Shown here piece after piece: positions 24,535 to 34,074 of a stretch of 64,000 nt of DNA. Under the pieces are notes generated by a model. It was not told the DNA's origin, searched no databases, and was given only the letters and a program-made list of their open reading frames with translations. The translations under genes were made by a program, and so were the position numbers. Source of the DNA: an uncultured Lachnospiraceae bacterium (GTDB lineage Bacteria > Bacillota > Clostridia > Lachnospirales > Lachnospiraceae); the NCBI GenBank assembly GCA_910586315.1, contig CAJUIP010000004.1, positions 1 to 64,000 of the forward strand. The letters are read 5' to 3'. Position 1 is the stretch's first letter, and the number at the start of each line of letters is the position of its first letter.

Positions 24535-24559
24535 TTCAGCCAAATGACGCAGAATGAAT
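24535..24559. repeat. 25-bp fragment of the MITE-like element in the argS leader
   Basis: This segment is an exact inverted copy of 21053-21077 inside the 208-bp element (core AGCCAAATGACGCAGAAT). It lies 19 bp before the argS start codon and downstream of a TATAAT at 24510-24515, so it is part of the argS transcript leader. Confidence 0.65.
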
Positions 24560-24578
24560 GATATGAGGAGAAGATCGA

Positions 24579-26345
24579 ATGAAAAAGATTCTGGATTATA
24601 TTACGGAAGAGATGAAACAGGCATTTGCAAGCTGCGGATATGACGCGTCCTATGCAAAGGTTACACTGTCCAACCGCCCGGACCTTTGCGAATACCAGTG
24701 CAACGGCGCCATGGCGGCGGCAAAAGTATACAGAAAGAAACCCATGGACATTGCAGGCGATGTGGCGGAAAAATTACAGGGAAGCCATGTGTTTGAGGAA
24801 GTCGGTGCGGTGATGCCCGGTTTTATTAATTTGAAAATCGGAAGTGAATTTCTGGCCCGGTACATGAACGGAATGAGAACTGCCAAAAAGCTTGGAATGG
24901 ACGAGGTAGAAAAGCCGGAAACCGTGATTGTGGACTATGGCGGGGCCAATGTGGCAAAGCCTCTTCACGTGGGCCATTTACGGGCGGCGGTCATCGGCGA
25001 GGCGATAAAACGTATGGGCCGTTTTGTGGGTCATACGGTCATCGGCGACGTACATCTGGGAGACTGGGGGCTCCAGATGGGCCTGATTATCGAAGAGCTA
25101 AAGGAAAGACAGCCGGATCTTCCCTATTTTGACGAAACGTTCTCCGGGGAATATCCGAAGGAAGCCCCTTTTACGATTTCTGAGCTGGAAGAAATTTATC
25201 CGGCCGCCAGCGCTAAGTCCAAGGCGGATGAGGCGTTTAAGGAGAGAGCGCAGGACGCGACGTTTAAGCTTCAGAACGGCTATGCCCCCTACCGTGCTAT
25301 CTGGAACCATATTATGAAGGTGTCCTTAGAGGATTTAAAGAAGAATTATTCCAATCTGCATGTGGAGTTTGACCTTTGGAAAGGGGAGAGCGATGCCCAG
25401 CCCTATATTCCGGATATGATTGATGAGTTAATCCGGCAGGGACTGGCGTACGAAAGTCAGGGAGCCCTGGTGGTGGATATTGCTATGGAGACAGATTCCA
25501 AGGAACTTCCGCCCTGCATCATCAGAAAATCTGACGGAGCCGCTCTGTACGCTACTTCTGACCTGGCCACGATTGTGGAAAGGGAAAAGGACTTTAAACC
25601 GGACCACTATATTTATGTGGTGGACAAGCGTCAGGAGCTTCATTTCACGCAGGTATTCCGTGTGGCTAAGAAGGCAGGAATTGTGCCCCAAGAGAGAAAA
25701 ATGGACTTTGTGGGCTTTGGAACCATGAACGGCAGGGACGGAAAACCTTTTAAGACCAGAGAGGGCGGCGTGATGCGCCTGGAAAATCTGATTGCGGAAA
25801 TCAGCGGGGCGGCTTACAAAAGGATTATGGAAAACCGCACTGTTTCTGAGGAGGAGGCCCGGGAGACGGCGAAGACGGTGGGCCTTGCCGCTTTAAAATA
25901 CGGTGATTTATCCAACCAGGCGACCAAGGATTATGTTTTTGATATTGACCGCTTTACCTCCTTTGAAGGCAATACAGGCCCCTATGTTCTTTATACCATA
26001 GCGAGGATCAATTCTGTCCTTAAAAAGTATGAGGCCGCCTTAGGGGGCGCGGAGGATGTGACCATTTTACCGCCTGAAAAGGAACCAGAGAAAACGTTAA
26101 TGCTGGTTCTCTCCAGATTCAGTGAAGTTATGCATGGAAGCTTTGAGGAACTGGCGCCCCATAAGATTTGCGCCTATATTTATGAGCTTTCCAATGCTCT
26201 GAATCATTTTTACCATGAGACAAAGATTATTACAGAGGAAGATGAAAAGAAACGGGCAGGTTACGTGGGCCTTGTGACTTTGACAAGGAGTGTGCTTACC
26301 ACCTGCATTGACCTTTTGGGATTTGAAGCGCCGGAAAGAATGTAA
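24579..26345 (+). CDS. argS: Arginyl-tRNA synthetase
   Basis: 588 residues, class I synthetase. The amino-terminal additional domain covers residues about 1-110. The HIGH-type motif is AKPLHVGHLRAAVIG (near 127-141). The KMSKS region is degenerate as in many ArgRS enzymes (TREGGVMRLENL near 395). A DALR anticodon-binding domain ends the protein. It charges tRNA-Arg in the cytoplasm. The ribosome site is GAGGAG. The SNF2 helicase starts 34 bp after its stop and is probably co-transcribed. No T-box antiterminator (TGGNACCGCG) is seen upstream. Confidence 0.95.
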   Translation: MKKILDYITEEMKQAFASCGYDASYAKVTLSNRPDLCEYQCNGAMAAAKVYRKKPMDIAGDVAEKLQGSHVFEEVGAVMPGFINLKIGSEFLARYMNGMRTAKKLGMDEVEKPETVIVDYGGANVAKPLHVGHLRAAVIGEAIKRMGRFVGHTVIGDVHLGDWGLQMGLIIEELKERQPDLPYFDETFSGEYPKEAPFTISELEEIYPAASAKSKADEAFKERAQDATFKLQNGYAPYRAIWNHIMKVSLEDLKKNYSNLHVEFDLWKGESDAQPYIPDMIDELIRQGLAYESQGALVVDIAMETDSKELPPCIIRKSDGAALYATSDLATIVEREKDFKPDHYIYVVDKRQELHFTQVFRVAKKAGIVPQERKMDFVGFGTMNGRDGKPFKTREGGVMRLENLIAEISGAAYKRIMENRTVSEEEARETAKTVGLAALKYGDLSNQATKDYVFDIDRFTSFEGNTGPYVLYTIARINSVLKKYEAALGGAEDVTILPPEKEPEKTLMLVLSRFSEVMHGSFEELAPHKICAYIYELSNALNHFYHETKIITEEDEKKRAGYVGLVTLTRSVLTTCIDLLGFEAPERM

Positions 26346-26379
26346 GAGTTTTCGGGATGGCGGGAATGCGGAGGCGTTC

Positions 26380-29300
26380 ATGGAAGTAACTGATTTTTCG
26401 GCGGAGACTTTTTGGAAGGGTGAAACAGAAATCAGAGGAACCGTAACGGATGAAGGCGAACGGTATCGGGTCCGCATTTTACGCAAGGGTAGTCAGATTT
26501 TTGACTACTCTTGTTCGCATGTGGACAAAGATGGGAAAAAACTGGGGCAATGTCTTGTGAAATGCCAAAAGGTATCCGGGGAGGAGGAGCTTTGCGGCCA
26601 TGGACGGGCGGTACTTTCGGCCTGGCGCGGGAAAGAAGAGAAAACCCTTATGAGGCCTGTATCCACTTCCCAGAAAATCCGCTTTATGGTGAGAGAGTAC
26701 ACGAACCGGGAGGTAAGCCGGATTATGGGAGCCGGGGAAGAGGGGCAGATCCGCCTGGTTCCCAGACTCTTTCTGTCGAGAGACCAGATCCGGGTCCGGT
26801 TTTTTGTGGGAAGGGAAAAACTTTATGAGGTAAAAGAACTGGTGGCTTTTTCCCAGGCAGTGGAATTTGGCCGGTTGATGGAATATGGAAAAGGGCTTTC
26901 CTTCCACCATAGCCTTACGGCCTTTGAGGAGGCGGATCGGTCTCTGGCACTTTTTCTTCTGGAAATGATAGGAGCTTACAGGGAATATTACGCCCAGCTC
27001 CGAAAAGGACCCTGGGAATCGGAGCCGGTTCTTAAGGAACTAATCCTTGGGAAATCGGCCAGGGAGAGATTTTTTTCTCTGATGGAAGGCCGGATGGTGG
27101 AGTGCGAGGATTTTCGGAAAGAAAAACGTGTGCTCTCCGTGAAAAGGGAAAATCCCGGCTTTCAGATTTTGGTGGAGCCGGCGGGAAAAGACGGCGTGAG
27201 GGTTTTGGTTCCCGAAGAGCTTATGGCCTTTTGGGGAGAAAAAAGCCTGTTTGTGGCTGACAGGGAAGCCGTTTACTGCTGCGATGAAGAATATACGCAG
27301 GCACTGGGAGTTCTTATGGAATACATGGTCATGGGGCAGGATGCACAGCGGGAATGTCAGATCAATGACCGGGATATGCCGCTTTTTTATGAGCGTGTTC
27401 TAAAAAGACTGGATGCTTTAAAGCTGGTGGACGTAAAACATGTGGATTTGGAGAGATACCGGCCGAAGGAGCTTAAGACATCTTTTTACTTTGACAGTAC
27501 CGGTGCCGGAGAGGTCACCTTAAGCCCTGCACTGTCCTATGGGGATTTTTCTTTCCATCCGCTGGAGGACGGGAAGGTGCCACGGGAAATCTGCCGGGAT
27601 GTGCCGGGAGAATTCAGGGTAAGCCAGGTGATTACCAGATATTTTAAATATACGGAGGACGGGACCGGGAACCTCATAATACGGGGGGATGATGATGCCG
27701 TTTACCGGCTGGTATCCCAGGGAATGGCACAATTCATGGAGCTGGGCGAGGTTTTTGTATCGGAGGCTTTTAAGAAAATCAGGGTGCTGCCTCCGGCAAA
27801 GGCGGCTGTCCATGTGAGAGCTTTGGGGAGCTGGCTGGAGCTGGAAGTGGATACAGGCGATATTCCGAAAGAGGAACTGGGTGCCATTCTTTCCGCCTAT
27901 GCAGAAAAAAGGAAGTTTTACCGGATGAAAAACGGGGATTTTCTGACTCTGGGGGACGGCGGGCTTTTAACTGTGTCGAAGATGGCAAAAACCCTGGGGG
28001 TGGAGAAGGAATTTACAGGGGTAAAGACCATGCGCCTTCCCATGTACCGGGCCATGTTTCTGGATTCGGCATTAAAGGCGGACCGGAGTGTGGGATTTTA
28101 CAGGGATCAGCTGTTTAAGGCGGTGGTCCGTGGTATGAAGAATGTGGAGGACAGCGAGTATGAGATCCCGGAGTCCCTGGCCTTTGTGCTGCGCGGATAC
28201 CAGAAAGTGGGGTTCCGGTGGTTTAAATGTCTGGATGCGTATGGCTTCGGCGGAATCCTGGCCGATGAGATGGGGCTTGGCAAGACGCTCCAGGTGATTG
28301 CGCTTTTGCTGGATGAGAAAAAGAGGGGGAAAAGTGTTTCCCTGATTATATGCCCGGCGTCTCTTGTGTATAACTGGGAACATGAAATTACGACGTTTGC
28401 GCCGGAGCTTTCCGTGGTCACGGCCGCCGGAGCGCAGGCGGAACGGGAGTGTCTTCTTACAAGGCTTAAGGAAGAAAATTTTGATAAGGCGGATGTGATC
28501 ATCACTTCTTATGATCTTTTGAAACGGGATCTTCGATTTTATCTGGAAGAAGAGTTCCGTTTCCAGATCATTGACGAGGCCCAATATATTAAGAATGCGG
28601 CCACACAGGCGGCCAAAGCAGTGAAGTCTGTAAAAGCTAGGACCAGATTTGCCCTGACGGGCACCCCCATTGAAAATCAGCTGGGTGAGCTTTGGAGTAT
28701 TTTCGATTTTCTTATGCCGGGATTTCTTTTTACAGCGTCAAAATTTAAAAAACTGTTTGAGATTCCCATTATAAGGGACGGAGATGGGGAAGCGCTTTTG
28801 CGGCTTCAGAAAATGACGGGTCCGTTCCTTATGCGGAGACTAAAAAAGGATGTGTTAAAAGAACTTCCGGCAAAAATGGAGACGGTGCTGTATTCCAAGA
28901 TGGAGGGGGAGCAGAAGCGGCTTTATGATGCCAATGCCTCTCTGTTAAGGGAACGGCTTCTGGCCGGGTCTGAGGGAGAGTACGGGAAGGAACGGATGCA
29001 GATTCTGGCGGAGCTTATGAAGTTAAGGCAGATTTGCTGTGAGCCGTCCCTGTGCTATTCCAGATACAGAAGCGGTTCGGCCAAGCTTGAAACCTGCATG
29101 GAACTTCTGGAAAACGGTACCCGGTCAGGCCATAAAATTCTTTTGTTTTCCCAGTTTACCTCTATGCTGGATGTGATTGCGAAACGATTGAAGAAGGAAA
29201 AAATAGAGTATTACATGCTGACCGGAGCCACGCCTAAAAAAGAGAGGATGCAGATGGTATCGGCATTCCACAAGGATAACGTGCAGGTATTTCTGATTTC

Positions 29301-29589
29301 CTTAAAGGCCGGGGGGACGGGACTTAACCTGACGGCGGCGGACATGGTGATTCATTACGACCCCTGGTGGAATGTGGCGGCACAGAATCAGGCCACGGAC
29401 CGCGCTCACCGGATTGGCCAGGAGAATCAGGTGACTGTGTATAAACTGATTACCAGGCATACGGTGGAGGAAAATATATTAAAGCTTCAGGAGATGAAGA
29501 AGGAGCTGGCGGATACGGTAGTGTCGGAAGGAACCGGAGGCTTTTCGGGTCTTTCCAAAGACGACCTGTTAGACATACTTGCCGAATAA
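26380..29589 (+). CDS. SNF2-family helicase with SWIM-type zinc finger
   Basis: 1069 residues. The amino-terminal SWIM-like zinc finger has CSH then C-x-H in LCGHGRAVL (about residues 45-85). The bacterial SNF2-associated region spans about 100-600. The motor has ILADEMGLGKTLQV (near 622-635), IIDEAQYIKN, LTGTPIEN, GGTGLNLTAADMVIHYDPWW and QATDRAHRIGQ in the carboxyl lobe. It is an ATP-driven dsDNA translocase; bacterial relatives include the RapA-like and phage-defence-linked DISARM-type families, but this one sits alone after argS. ATG 26380 has GGAGG at 26370-26374; an earlier in-frame ATG at 26290 lies inside argS. Confidence 0.9.
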   Translation: MEVTDFSAETFWKGETEIRGTVTDEGERYRVRILRKGSQIFDYSCSHVDKDGKKLGQCLVKCQKVSGEEELCGHGRAVLSAWRGKEEKTLMRPVSTSQKIRFMVREYTNREVSRIMGAGEEGQIRLVPRLFLSRDQIRVRFFVGREKLYEVKELVAFSQAVEFGRLMEYGKGLSFHHSLTAFEEADRSLALFLLEMIGAYREYYAQLRKGPWESEPVLKELILGKSARERFFSLMEGRMVECEDFRKEKRVLSVKRENPGFQILVEPAGKDGVRVLVPEELMAFWGEKSLFVADREAVYCCDEEYTQALGVLMEYMVMGQDAQRECQINDRDMPLFYERVLKRLDALKLVDVKHVDLERYRPKELKTSFYFDSTGAGEVTLSPALSYGDFSFHPLEDGKVPREICRDVPGEFRVSQVITRYFKYTEDGTGNLIIRGDDDAVYRLVSQGMAQFMELGEVFVSEAFKKIRVLPPAKAAVHVRALGSWLELEVDTGDIPKEELGAILSAYAEKRKFYRMKNGDFLTLGDGGLLTVSKMAKTLGVEKEFTGVKTMRLPMYRAMFLDSALKADRSVGFYRDQLFKAVVRGMKNVEDSEYEIPESLAFVLRGYQKVGFRWFKCLDAYGFGGILADEMGLGKTLQVIALLLDEKKRGKSVSLIICPASLVYNWEHEITTFAPELSVVTAAGAQAERECLLTRLKEENFDKADVIITSYDLLKRDLRFYLEEEFRFQIIDEAQYIKNAATQAAKAVKSVKARTRFALTGTPIENQLGELWSIFDFLMPGFLFTASKFKKLFEIPIIRDGDGEALLRLQKMTGPFLMRRLKKDVLKELPAKMETVLYSKMEGEQKRLYDANASLLRERLLAGSEGEYGKERMQILAELMKLRQICCEPSLCYSRYRSGSAKLETCMELLENGTRSGHKILLFSQFTSMLDVIAKRLKKEKIEYYMLTGATPKKERMQMVSAFHKDNVQVFLISLKAGGTGLNLTAADMVIHYDPWWNVAAQNQATDRAHRIGQENQVTVYKLITRHTVEENILKLQEMKKELADTVVSEGTGGFSGLSKDDLLDILAE

Positions 29590-29652
29590 TTGCGGAAAAA
29601 TCGTCATGAAATTTTAAGATTTTTTATGGAAAAGTGTGGTAGGATAGAAGAA

Positions 29653-29682
29653 GGGCAAAAATCCCTCCGCATAACAATTACG
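29653..29682 (+). repeat. Leader motif shared with the hemerythrin gene
   Basis: GGGCAAAAATCC (29653-29664) and ACAATTACG (29674-29682) also occur, in the same order and 6 instead of 9 nt apart, at 8301-8312 and 8319-8327. Both copies lie in untranslated leaders. It may be a conserved RNA or protein-binding element. Confidence 0.4.
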
Positions 29683-29711
29683 AATTTGTCAGGAATTGAG
29701 GTTTGAGTACA

Positions 29712-31448
29712 ATGTTTAAACGAACAAAACTTTTAAGTCTCGGGCTTGCCATGACGCTTTTTATGGCGCAGACAGCCTGGGCGGACGTTACAATCAGCCC
29801 CCTGGGGGCATCTCAGCCCGCAGGGCAGGAAAGCCGGGTGCAGACCCAGAACCAGGGGCAGACCCAAACGGGAATGAACGCAGGAGCGCAGTCTCAGGGT
29901 CAGGGACAGTCTCAGAATCAAATACAGTCAGGAACGGGAACCGGGGCTGCGCCTGGGATGCTGACTCCTTCCGCCAGTTACAGCACAAAGGAGCCGGTGT
30001 CCTTAAATCTGTCCGGAGTCCAGAAAGGCAATGCCACAAAACAGGGCCCTGACGTATCTTCACAGAATACAGGCGGACAGGCTGACCTTGCCATCGGAGC
30101 CAACGGCGGACCCGGCGGCACAGGAAAAACAACGCAGGGAACAGCGGCAGGGTCCGTGCAGGGTGGAACTACAGGGACCGCGGCAGGGACTGCGCCGGGC
30201 AAAACTACAGGGACCGCAGGAGCGGCTATGGCCACCGATGTAATTTTACAGACGCCGGAAATTTCCGCCCAGGCGGCCGTCGTTTATGACGTGACCCATG
30301 GAAAGATTTTATACGAAAAGGAAGCTGATATAAGGTTATATCCCGCCAGTACCACAAAGCTTATGACGGCGCTTCTGGTACTGGAAAAAGCGGACTTAAA
30401 CAGTATGGTGACCTTTTCAAAAACGGCGGTTACCAACCTGGAATCCGGAGCAGTGACTCTGAAACTTGCAGAGGGAGACCGGGTTTCCGTGAAAGATTGC
30501 TTATACGGTCTTTTGTTAAAGTCGGCCAATGAGGTGGCAAACGGACTGGCGGAACATGTGGGAGGCAGTATTTCCGGTTTTGCGGAAATGATGAATCAAA
30601 AGGCGAAGGAGCTTGGATGTACAGGAACAAATTTTGTAAATCCAAGCGGGCTCAATGACCCGAATCATTATACTACCTGCCGGGACATGGCAAAAATCGC
30701 GGCGGCGGCCTTTGCCAATGAAACCCTTTGTAAAATCGGGGGAACCTTAAGCTATGAGTTCCCGGCCACAAAGAATGCGGCCGCCCGTACCATCACCCCC
30801 GGCCATAAAATGCTGTATCCCTCCGACTCCAGATACTATGGGGGAATTGTGGGGGGAAAGACAGGATACACTTCCCTTGCGGGGAATACCCTGGTGACTT
30901 GTGTGGAAAAGAATGGCGTGCGGATTATTGCTGTGGTGATGAAGGCAAAAAGCACCCAATACACGGACACGAAGGCGCTTCTGGATTACGGCTTTGAGAA
31001 AGCGGCGGCGGATACGGCCGGTGCGGCAGCGGGAAATGGCGGCAGCCTGCAGGCGGGAGCAGGAACTGCTTCTTATCATAAATGGATTCAGGACGGAGCC
31101 AACTGGAGATTTGAACTGGCGGACGGCAGCAGACTTTCCAACTGTCTGGTGACCATTGACGGTGCAGAATATGCATTTAATACAGAAGGAATTATGCTGA
31201 CCGGCTGGCAGAGATCCGGGGATACTTGGTACTGTTTTGAGGAAAACGGCAGCATGGTGAAGAACGGATGGAAAATGGACGGCGATAAGTGGTTCTATCT
31301 GGGCGAGAACGGGGTCATTGTAAAGAATGAATGGCGTCAGGATTCCGGAAAATGGTTTTACTTAGGACCTGATGGAGCTATGCTTCGCAACACATGGATT
31401 GATAATACTTATTATGTGGGTGCCGATGGAATCTGGGTGCAGCAGTAG
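29712..31448 (+). CDS. D-alanyl-D-alanine carboxypeptidase with choline-binding-type repeats
   Basis: 578 residues. Signal peptide about 1-25 (MFKRTKLLSLGLAMTLF, cut near AWA). Residues about 26-175 are a Gln/Gly/Thr/Ala-rich low-complexity spacer. The penicillin-binding catalytic domain follows: nucleophile Ser in PASTTKLMTAL (near 215), SxN as SAN (near 270) and GGKTGYTSLAG (near 380). The carboxyl end has three or four aromatic cell-wall-binding repeats such as GWKMDGDKWFYLGENG. It trims stem-peptide D-Ala outside the cell while bound to wall polymer. ATG 29712 is preferred over TTG 29703 because GAGG is at 29698-29701. Confidence 0.9.
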   Translation: MFKRTKLLSLGLAMTLFMAQTAWADVTISPLGASQPAGQESRVQTQNQGQTQTGMNAGAQSQGQGQSQNQIQSGTGTGAAPGMLTPSASYSTKEPVSLNLSGVQKGNATKQGPDVSSQNTGGQADLAIGANGGPGGTGKTTQGTAAGSVQGGTTGTAAGTAPGKTTGTAGAAMATDVILQTPEISAQAAVVYDVTHGKILYEKEADIRLYPASTTKLMTALLVLEKADLNSMVTFSKTAVTNLESGAVTLKLAEGDRVSVKDCLYGLLLKSANEVANGLAEHVGGSISGFAEMMNQKAKELGCTGTNFVNPSGLNDPNHYTTCRDMAKIAAAAFANETLCKIGGTLSYEFPATKNAAARTITPGHKMLYPSDSRYYGGIVGGKTGYTSLAGNTLVTCVEKNGVRIIAVVMKAKSTQYTDTKALLDYGFEKAAADTAGAAAGNGGSLQAGAGTASYHKWIQDGANWRFELADGSRLSNCLVTIDGAEYAFNTEGIMLTGWQRSGDTWYCFEENGSMVKNGWKMDGDKWFYLGENGVIVKNEWRQDSGKWFYLGPDGAMLRNTWIDNTYYVGADGIWVQQ

Positions 31449-31484
31449 CTGAAAACGGGCCTGGAAAAAAGGGAGGAAAATTCC

Positions 31485-32354
31485 TTGAAAGGATTCTGCG
31501 GATGGGTGGCCCTTGGGGCCGTGACGGCAGGCGCTTTTTTCCTGCGGTCGGAATATGAAAGAGATTGTCTTGTAACGGATCGGTATGTGATCCGGTCTCC
31601 CAAAATAAAGAGCGGAAAAAAGACGGTGGTGTTTCTCACAGATCTCCACAATAAGGAGTTCGGAAAGGACAATGAAAGGCTCATAAAGGCCGTTGAGGAA
31701 GAGCAGCCGGATGCGGTCTTAGTGGGAGGAGACATGATTGTGGCCAAAACGGAGGGAGACACCTCTGCAGCCTTAAAGCTCCTTTCCGCTCTGGCCAAAA
31801 AGTACCCGGTGTACTGCGGAAATGGAAATCATGAGGGAAGGCTCAGACGGGAAACAAAGGTGTATGGAGCTTCCTACCGGGAATACCGCAGAAAGCTTGA
31901 GGAGGCGGGGGTAACGTATCTTTCCGATGCTCATGTCTGCCTGTCAGAGGATATTGTCCTTTACGGCGTGGACCTTTTGCCCAGGCATTACGGACGCGGG
32001 ACTCCAAAAATGGAGCCGGGATTTCTGGAACGGGTCCTTGGACAGCCAAAACCAGAGGCGTTTCATCTGCTTCTGGCTCATTCTCCGGTGTTTTTTGAGG
32101 AGTATGCCGAGTGGGGCGCGGATCTTACCCTGGCCGGCCATTTTCATGGCGGTACCATACGGCTTCCCTTTGTCGGCGGTCTTATGACACCCCAGTATCA
32201 GTTCTTTTATCCCTGGTGCGCCGGGATTTTTTCCCGGGACGGGGACCGCAGAATGATTGTGGGCCGGGGACTGGGAACCCATTCCATTAACATTCGTTTT
32301 AATGACAAACCACAAGTTGTAGTGGTCAAAATTGAAAATCCATCAATATTTTGA
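31485..32354 (+). CDS. Membrane-anchored metallophosphoesterase (YkuE/YaeI-like)
   Basis: 289 residues with a hydrophobic amino-terminal anchor. Binuclear metal motifs are in order: TDLHNKEFG (DxH, near 50), VGGDMIV (GD, near 80), CGNGNHEGR (GNHE, near 110), LLAHSP and LAGHFHGGT (GHxH, near 220). Family members act on phosphoesters, including lipid A-type or other membrane-surface substrates; the substrate here is unknown. The start is TTG 31485 with GGGAGGAAAA upstream, a strong site; no ATG fits. It follows the carboxypeptidase by 36 bp, suggesting a shared envelope function. Confidence 0.82.
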   Translation: MKGFCGWVALGAVTAGAFFLRSEYERDCLVTDRYVIRSPKIKSGKKTVVFLTDLHNKEFGKDNERLIKAVEEEQPDAVLVGGDMIVAKTEGDTSAALKLLSALAKKYPVYCGNGNHEGRLRRETKVYGASYREYRRKLEEAGVTYLSDAHVCLSEDIVLYGVDLLPRHYGRGTPKMEPGFLERVLGQPKPEAFHLLLAHSPVFFEEYAEWGADLTLAGHFHGGTIRLPFVGGLMTPQYQFFYPWCAGIFSRDGDRRMIVGRGLGTHSINIRFNDKPQVVVVKIENPSIF

Positions 32355-32505
32355 TGATTTATCGCTAATATTTGGAAAAGCCATTTACAGCGGCAGGAAA
32401 GTCTGATATACTGATGGAGCGATGCCGGGGAAGAAAAATCCCGGCAGTTTTCGGGGATACCAGAACTGTTATGAAGAGTCCCATGTGCGGGATTCTTTTT
32501 TCACA

Positions 32506-32556
32506 GGGGCTGTCGCAAAAGGAGTTTTTTATTTTTCCATTTTGCAGCAGCCCTTT
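32506..32556 (+). terminator. Terminator-like repeat hairpin upstream of scpA
   Basis: GGGCTGTCGCAAAA (32507-32520) pairs with TTTTGCAGCAGCCC (32540-32553) at 12 of 14 positions, followed by TTT. It lies 45 bp before the scpA start. The same sequence pattern appears at 8427, 46763 and 46836, so it belongs to a dispersed hairpin family. Confidence 0.55.
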
Positions 32557-32599
32557 CAACGGATTTTGGACTTTGACCGGAAAAGGAGACCGAGACCGC

Positions 32600-33388
32600 A
32601 TGGAGCTTTCTTACAAACTGGAGACATTTGAAGGACCGCTGGACCTGCTTCTCCACCTGATCGAAAAGAACAAAGTTAATATTTATGACATTCCCATTGC
32701 CGAGATTACAGACCAGTACCTGGATTACGTAAATCATATGGAGGAGGAATCTCTGGATGTGGTCAGCGAATTTCTTGTGATGGCAGCGACGCTTTTGGAT
32801 ATTAAGGCGCGGATGCTGCTTCCCAAAGAGGTCAATGAGGACGGGGAAGAGGAGGATCCGAGAGCGGAGCTGGTGGCAAGACTTCTGGAGTACAAAACTT
32901 ATAAGTACATGTCTATGGAGCTAAAGGATATGGAGCTGGACGCAGATAAGGTCTTTTACAAGGCGCCTACGGTTCCAAAGGAGGTGGAACGGTACGAGCA
33001 GCCGGTGGATCTGGACGTGCTTTTAGCCGGCGTGACCCTGGGAAAGCTTCAGAAGATCTTCGAAGCGGTGATGAGACGGCAGCAGGATAAAATTGACCCG
33101 GTCCGCAGCACCTTTGGCACCATTAAAAAGGAGCCGGTAAGTCTGGAGGAAAAAATCGCCTCTGTCCTGGGCTATGCAAGGAAGCACCGGAAATTCAGCT
33201 TCCGGGAGATGTTAAGCAGACAGAAGGACAAAACCGAGGTGGTGGTCACATTCCTTGCACTTCTGGAGCTTATGAAGGTGGGGAAGATTCACCTGACCCA
33301 GGAACATCTTTTTGACGACATGATGATTGAGACGCTGGAACCGGAGGGCGAAGAAGAGGAACTGGAAATTCAGGTGGAGGATATTTGA
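32600..33388 (+). CDS. scpA: Segregation and condensation protein A
   Basis: 262 residues. The diagnostic start is YKLETFEGPLDLLLHLIEK, which fixes ATG 32600 with AAAGGAG upstream; the frame is open for 76 codons before that but carries the repeat hairpin. ScpA is the kleisin of the Smc-ScpAB condensin and links the Smc heads. The carboxyl winged helix is at about 180-245 (KFSFREMLSRQKDKTEVVVTFLALLELMK). Its stop overlaps the scpB start (TGATG). Confidence 0.94.
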   Translation: MELSYKLETFEGPLDLLLHLIEKNKVNIYDIPIAEITDQYLDYVNHMEEESLDVVSEFLVMAATLLDIKARMLLPKEVNEDGEEEDPRAELVARLLEYKTYKYMSMELKDMELDADKVFYKAPTVPKEVERYEQPVDLDVLLAGVTLGKLQKIFEAVMRRQQDKIDPVRSTFGTIKKEPVSLEEKIASVLGYARKHRKFSFREMLSRQKDKTEVVVTFLALLELMKVGKIHLTQEHLFDDMMIETLEPEGEEEELEIQVEDI

Positions 33389-34074
33389 TGAAAGTGGTTG
33401 ACCTAAAGGAACAGGAGGCTGTTGTGGAGGCTGTTTTGTTCACCATGGGCCAGTCTGTGGAAATAAGACAGTTGGCTGCCGCCCTGGAAACGTCGGAAAA
33501 AGAGGCGGAGGAAGCGGCTGAGCGCCTGAAAAAGAGATATGGGGAATCCGTCTGCGGTATGCAGATCGTGCGCCTGGAGGACAGCTATCAGATGTGTACC
33601 AGGACCGGATATTATGAGAATCTGATCCGGGTGGCCGCCACACCGAAAAAACAGGTGCTCACAGACGTGGTTATGGAAACCTTAGCCATTATCGCCTATA
33701 AGCAGCCAGTGACGAAAGCGGAGATCGAGAAAATACGGGGCGTGAAATCGGATCATGCGGTGAACCGCCTGATCGAGTATAACCTGGTCTACGAAGCCGG
33801 AAGGCTGGACGCACCGGGACGTCCGGCGCTGTTTGCGACCACCGAGGATTTTTTACGGCGATTTGGGGTAAGCTCCACAGGAGAGCTTCCAACGATGGAT
33901 ATGGAACAGAAAGAGGAAATCCGTACGGCTGTGGAGGAGGAATTGAGCCTTAAGCTGGACGAGGACGGAAAACTCGTGGAGCAGGAGGAGTTGGAAGAGA
34001 AGGAAGCCCTGGAAGGGCAGGAGACGCTGGACAGGTTACTTTGGATAAAGCAAAAGGAGGAAGAAAAGCCATGA
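33388..34074 (+). CDS. scpB: Segregation and condensation protein B
   Basis: 228 residues with two winged helices (about 1-85 and 90-165). Diagnostic stretches are EAVLFTMGQSVEIRQLA, and VMETLAIIAYKQPVTKAEIE then IRGVKSDHAV. It dimerises and binds ScpA within condensin. The Glu-rich tail (about 180-228) is a common variable extension. ATG 33388 shares one base with the scpA stop; the end overlaps nrdD by 4 bp (ATGA). Confidence 0.94.
   Translation: MKVVDLKEQEAVVEAVLFTMGQSVEIRQLAAALETSEKEAEEAAERLKKRYGESVCGMQIVRLEDSYQMCTRTGYYENLIRVAATPKKQVLTDVVMETLAIIAYKQPVTKAEIEKIRGVKSDHAVNRLIEYNLVYEAGRLDAPGRPALFATTEDFLRRFGVSSTGELPTMDMEQKEEIRTAVEEELSLKLDEDGKLVEQEELEEKEALEGQETLDRLLWIKQKEEEKP

Noticed and set aside
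24480..24578. T-box leader for argS
   Set aside because: The interval is only about 100 bp and lacks the T-box sequence and antiterminator.
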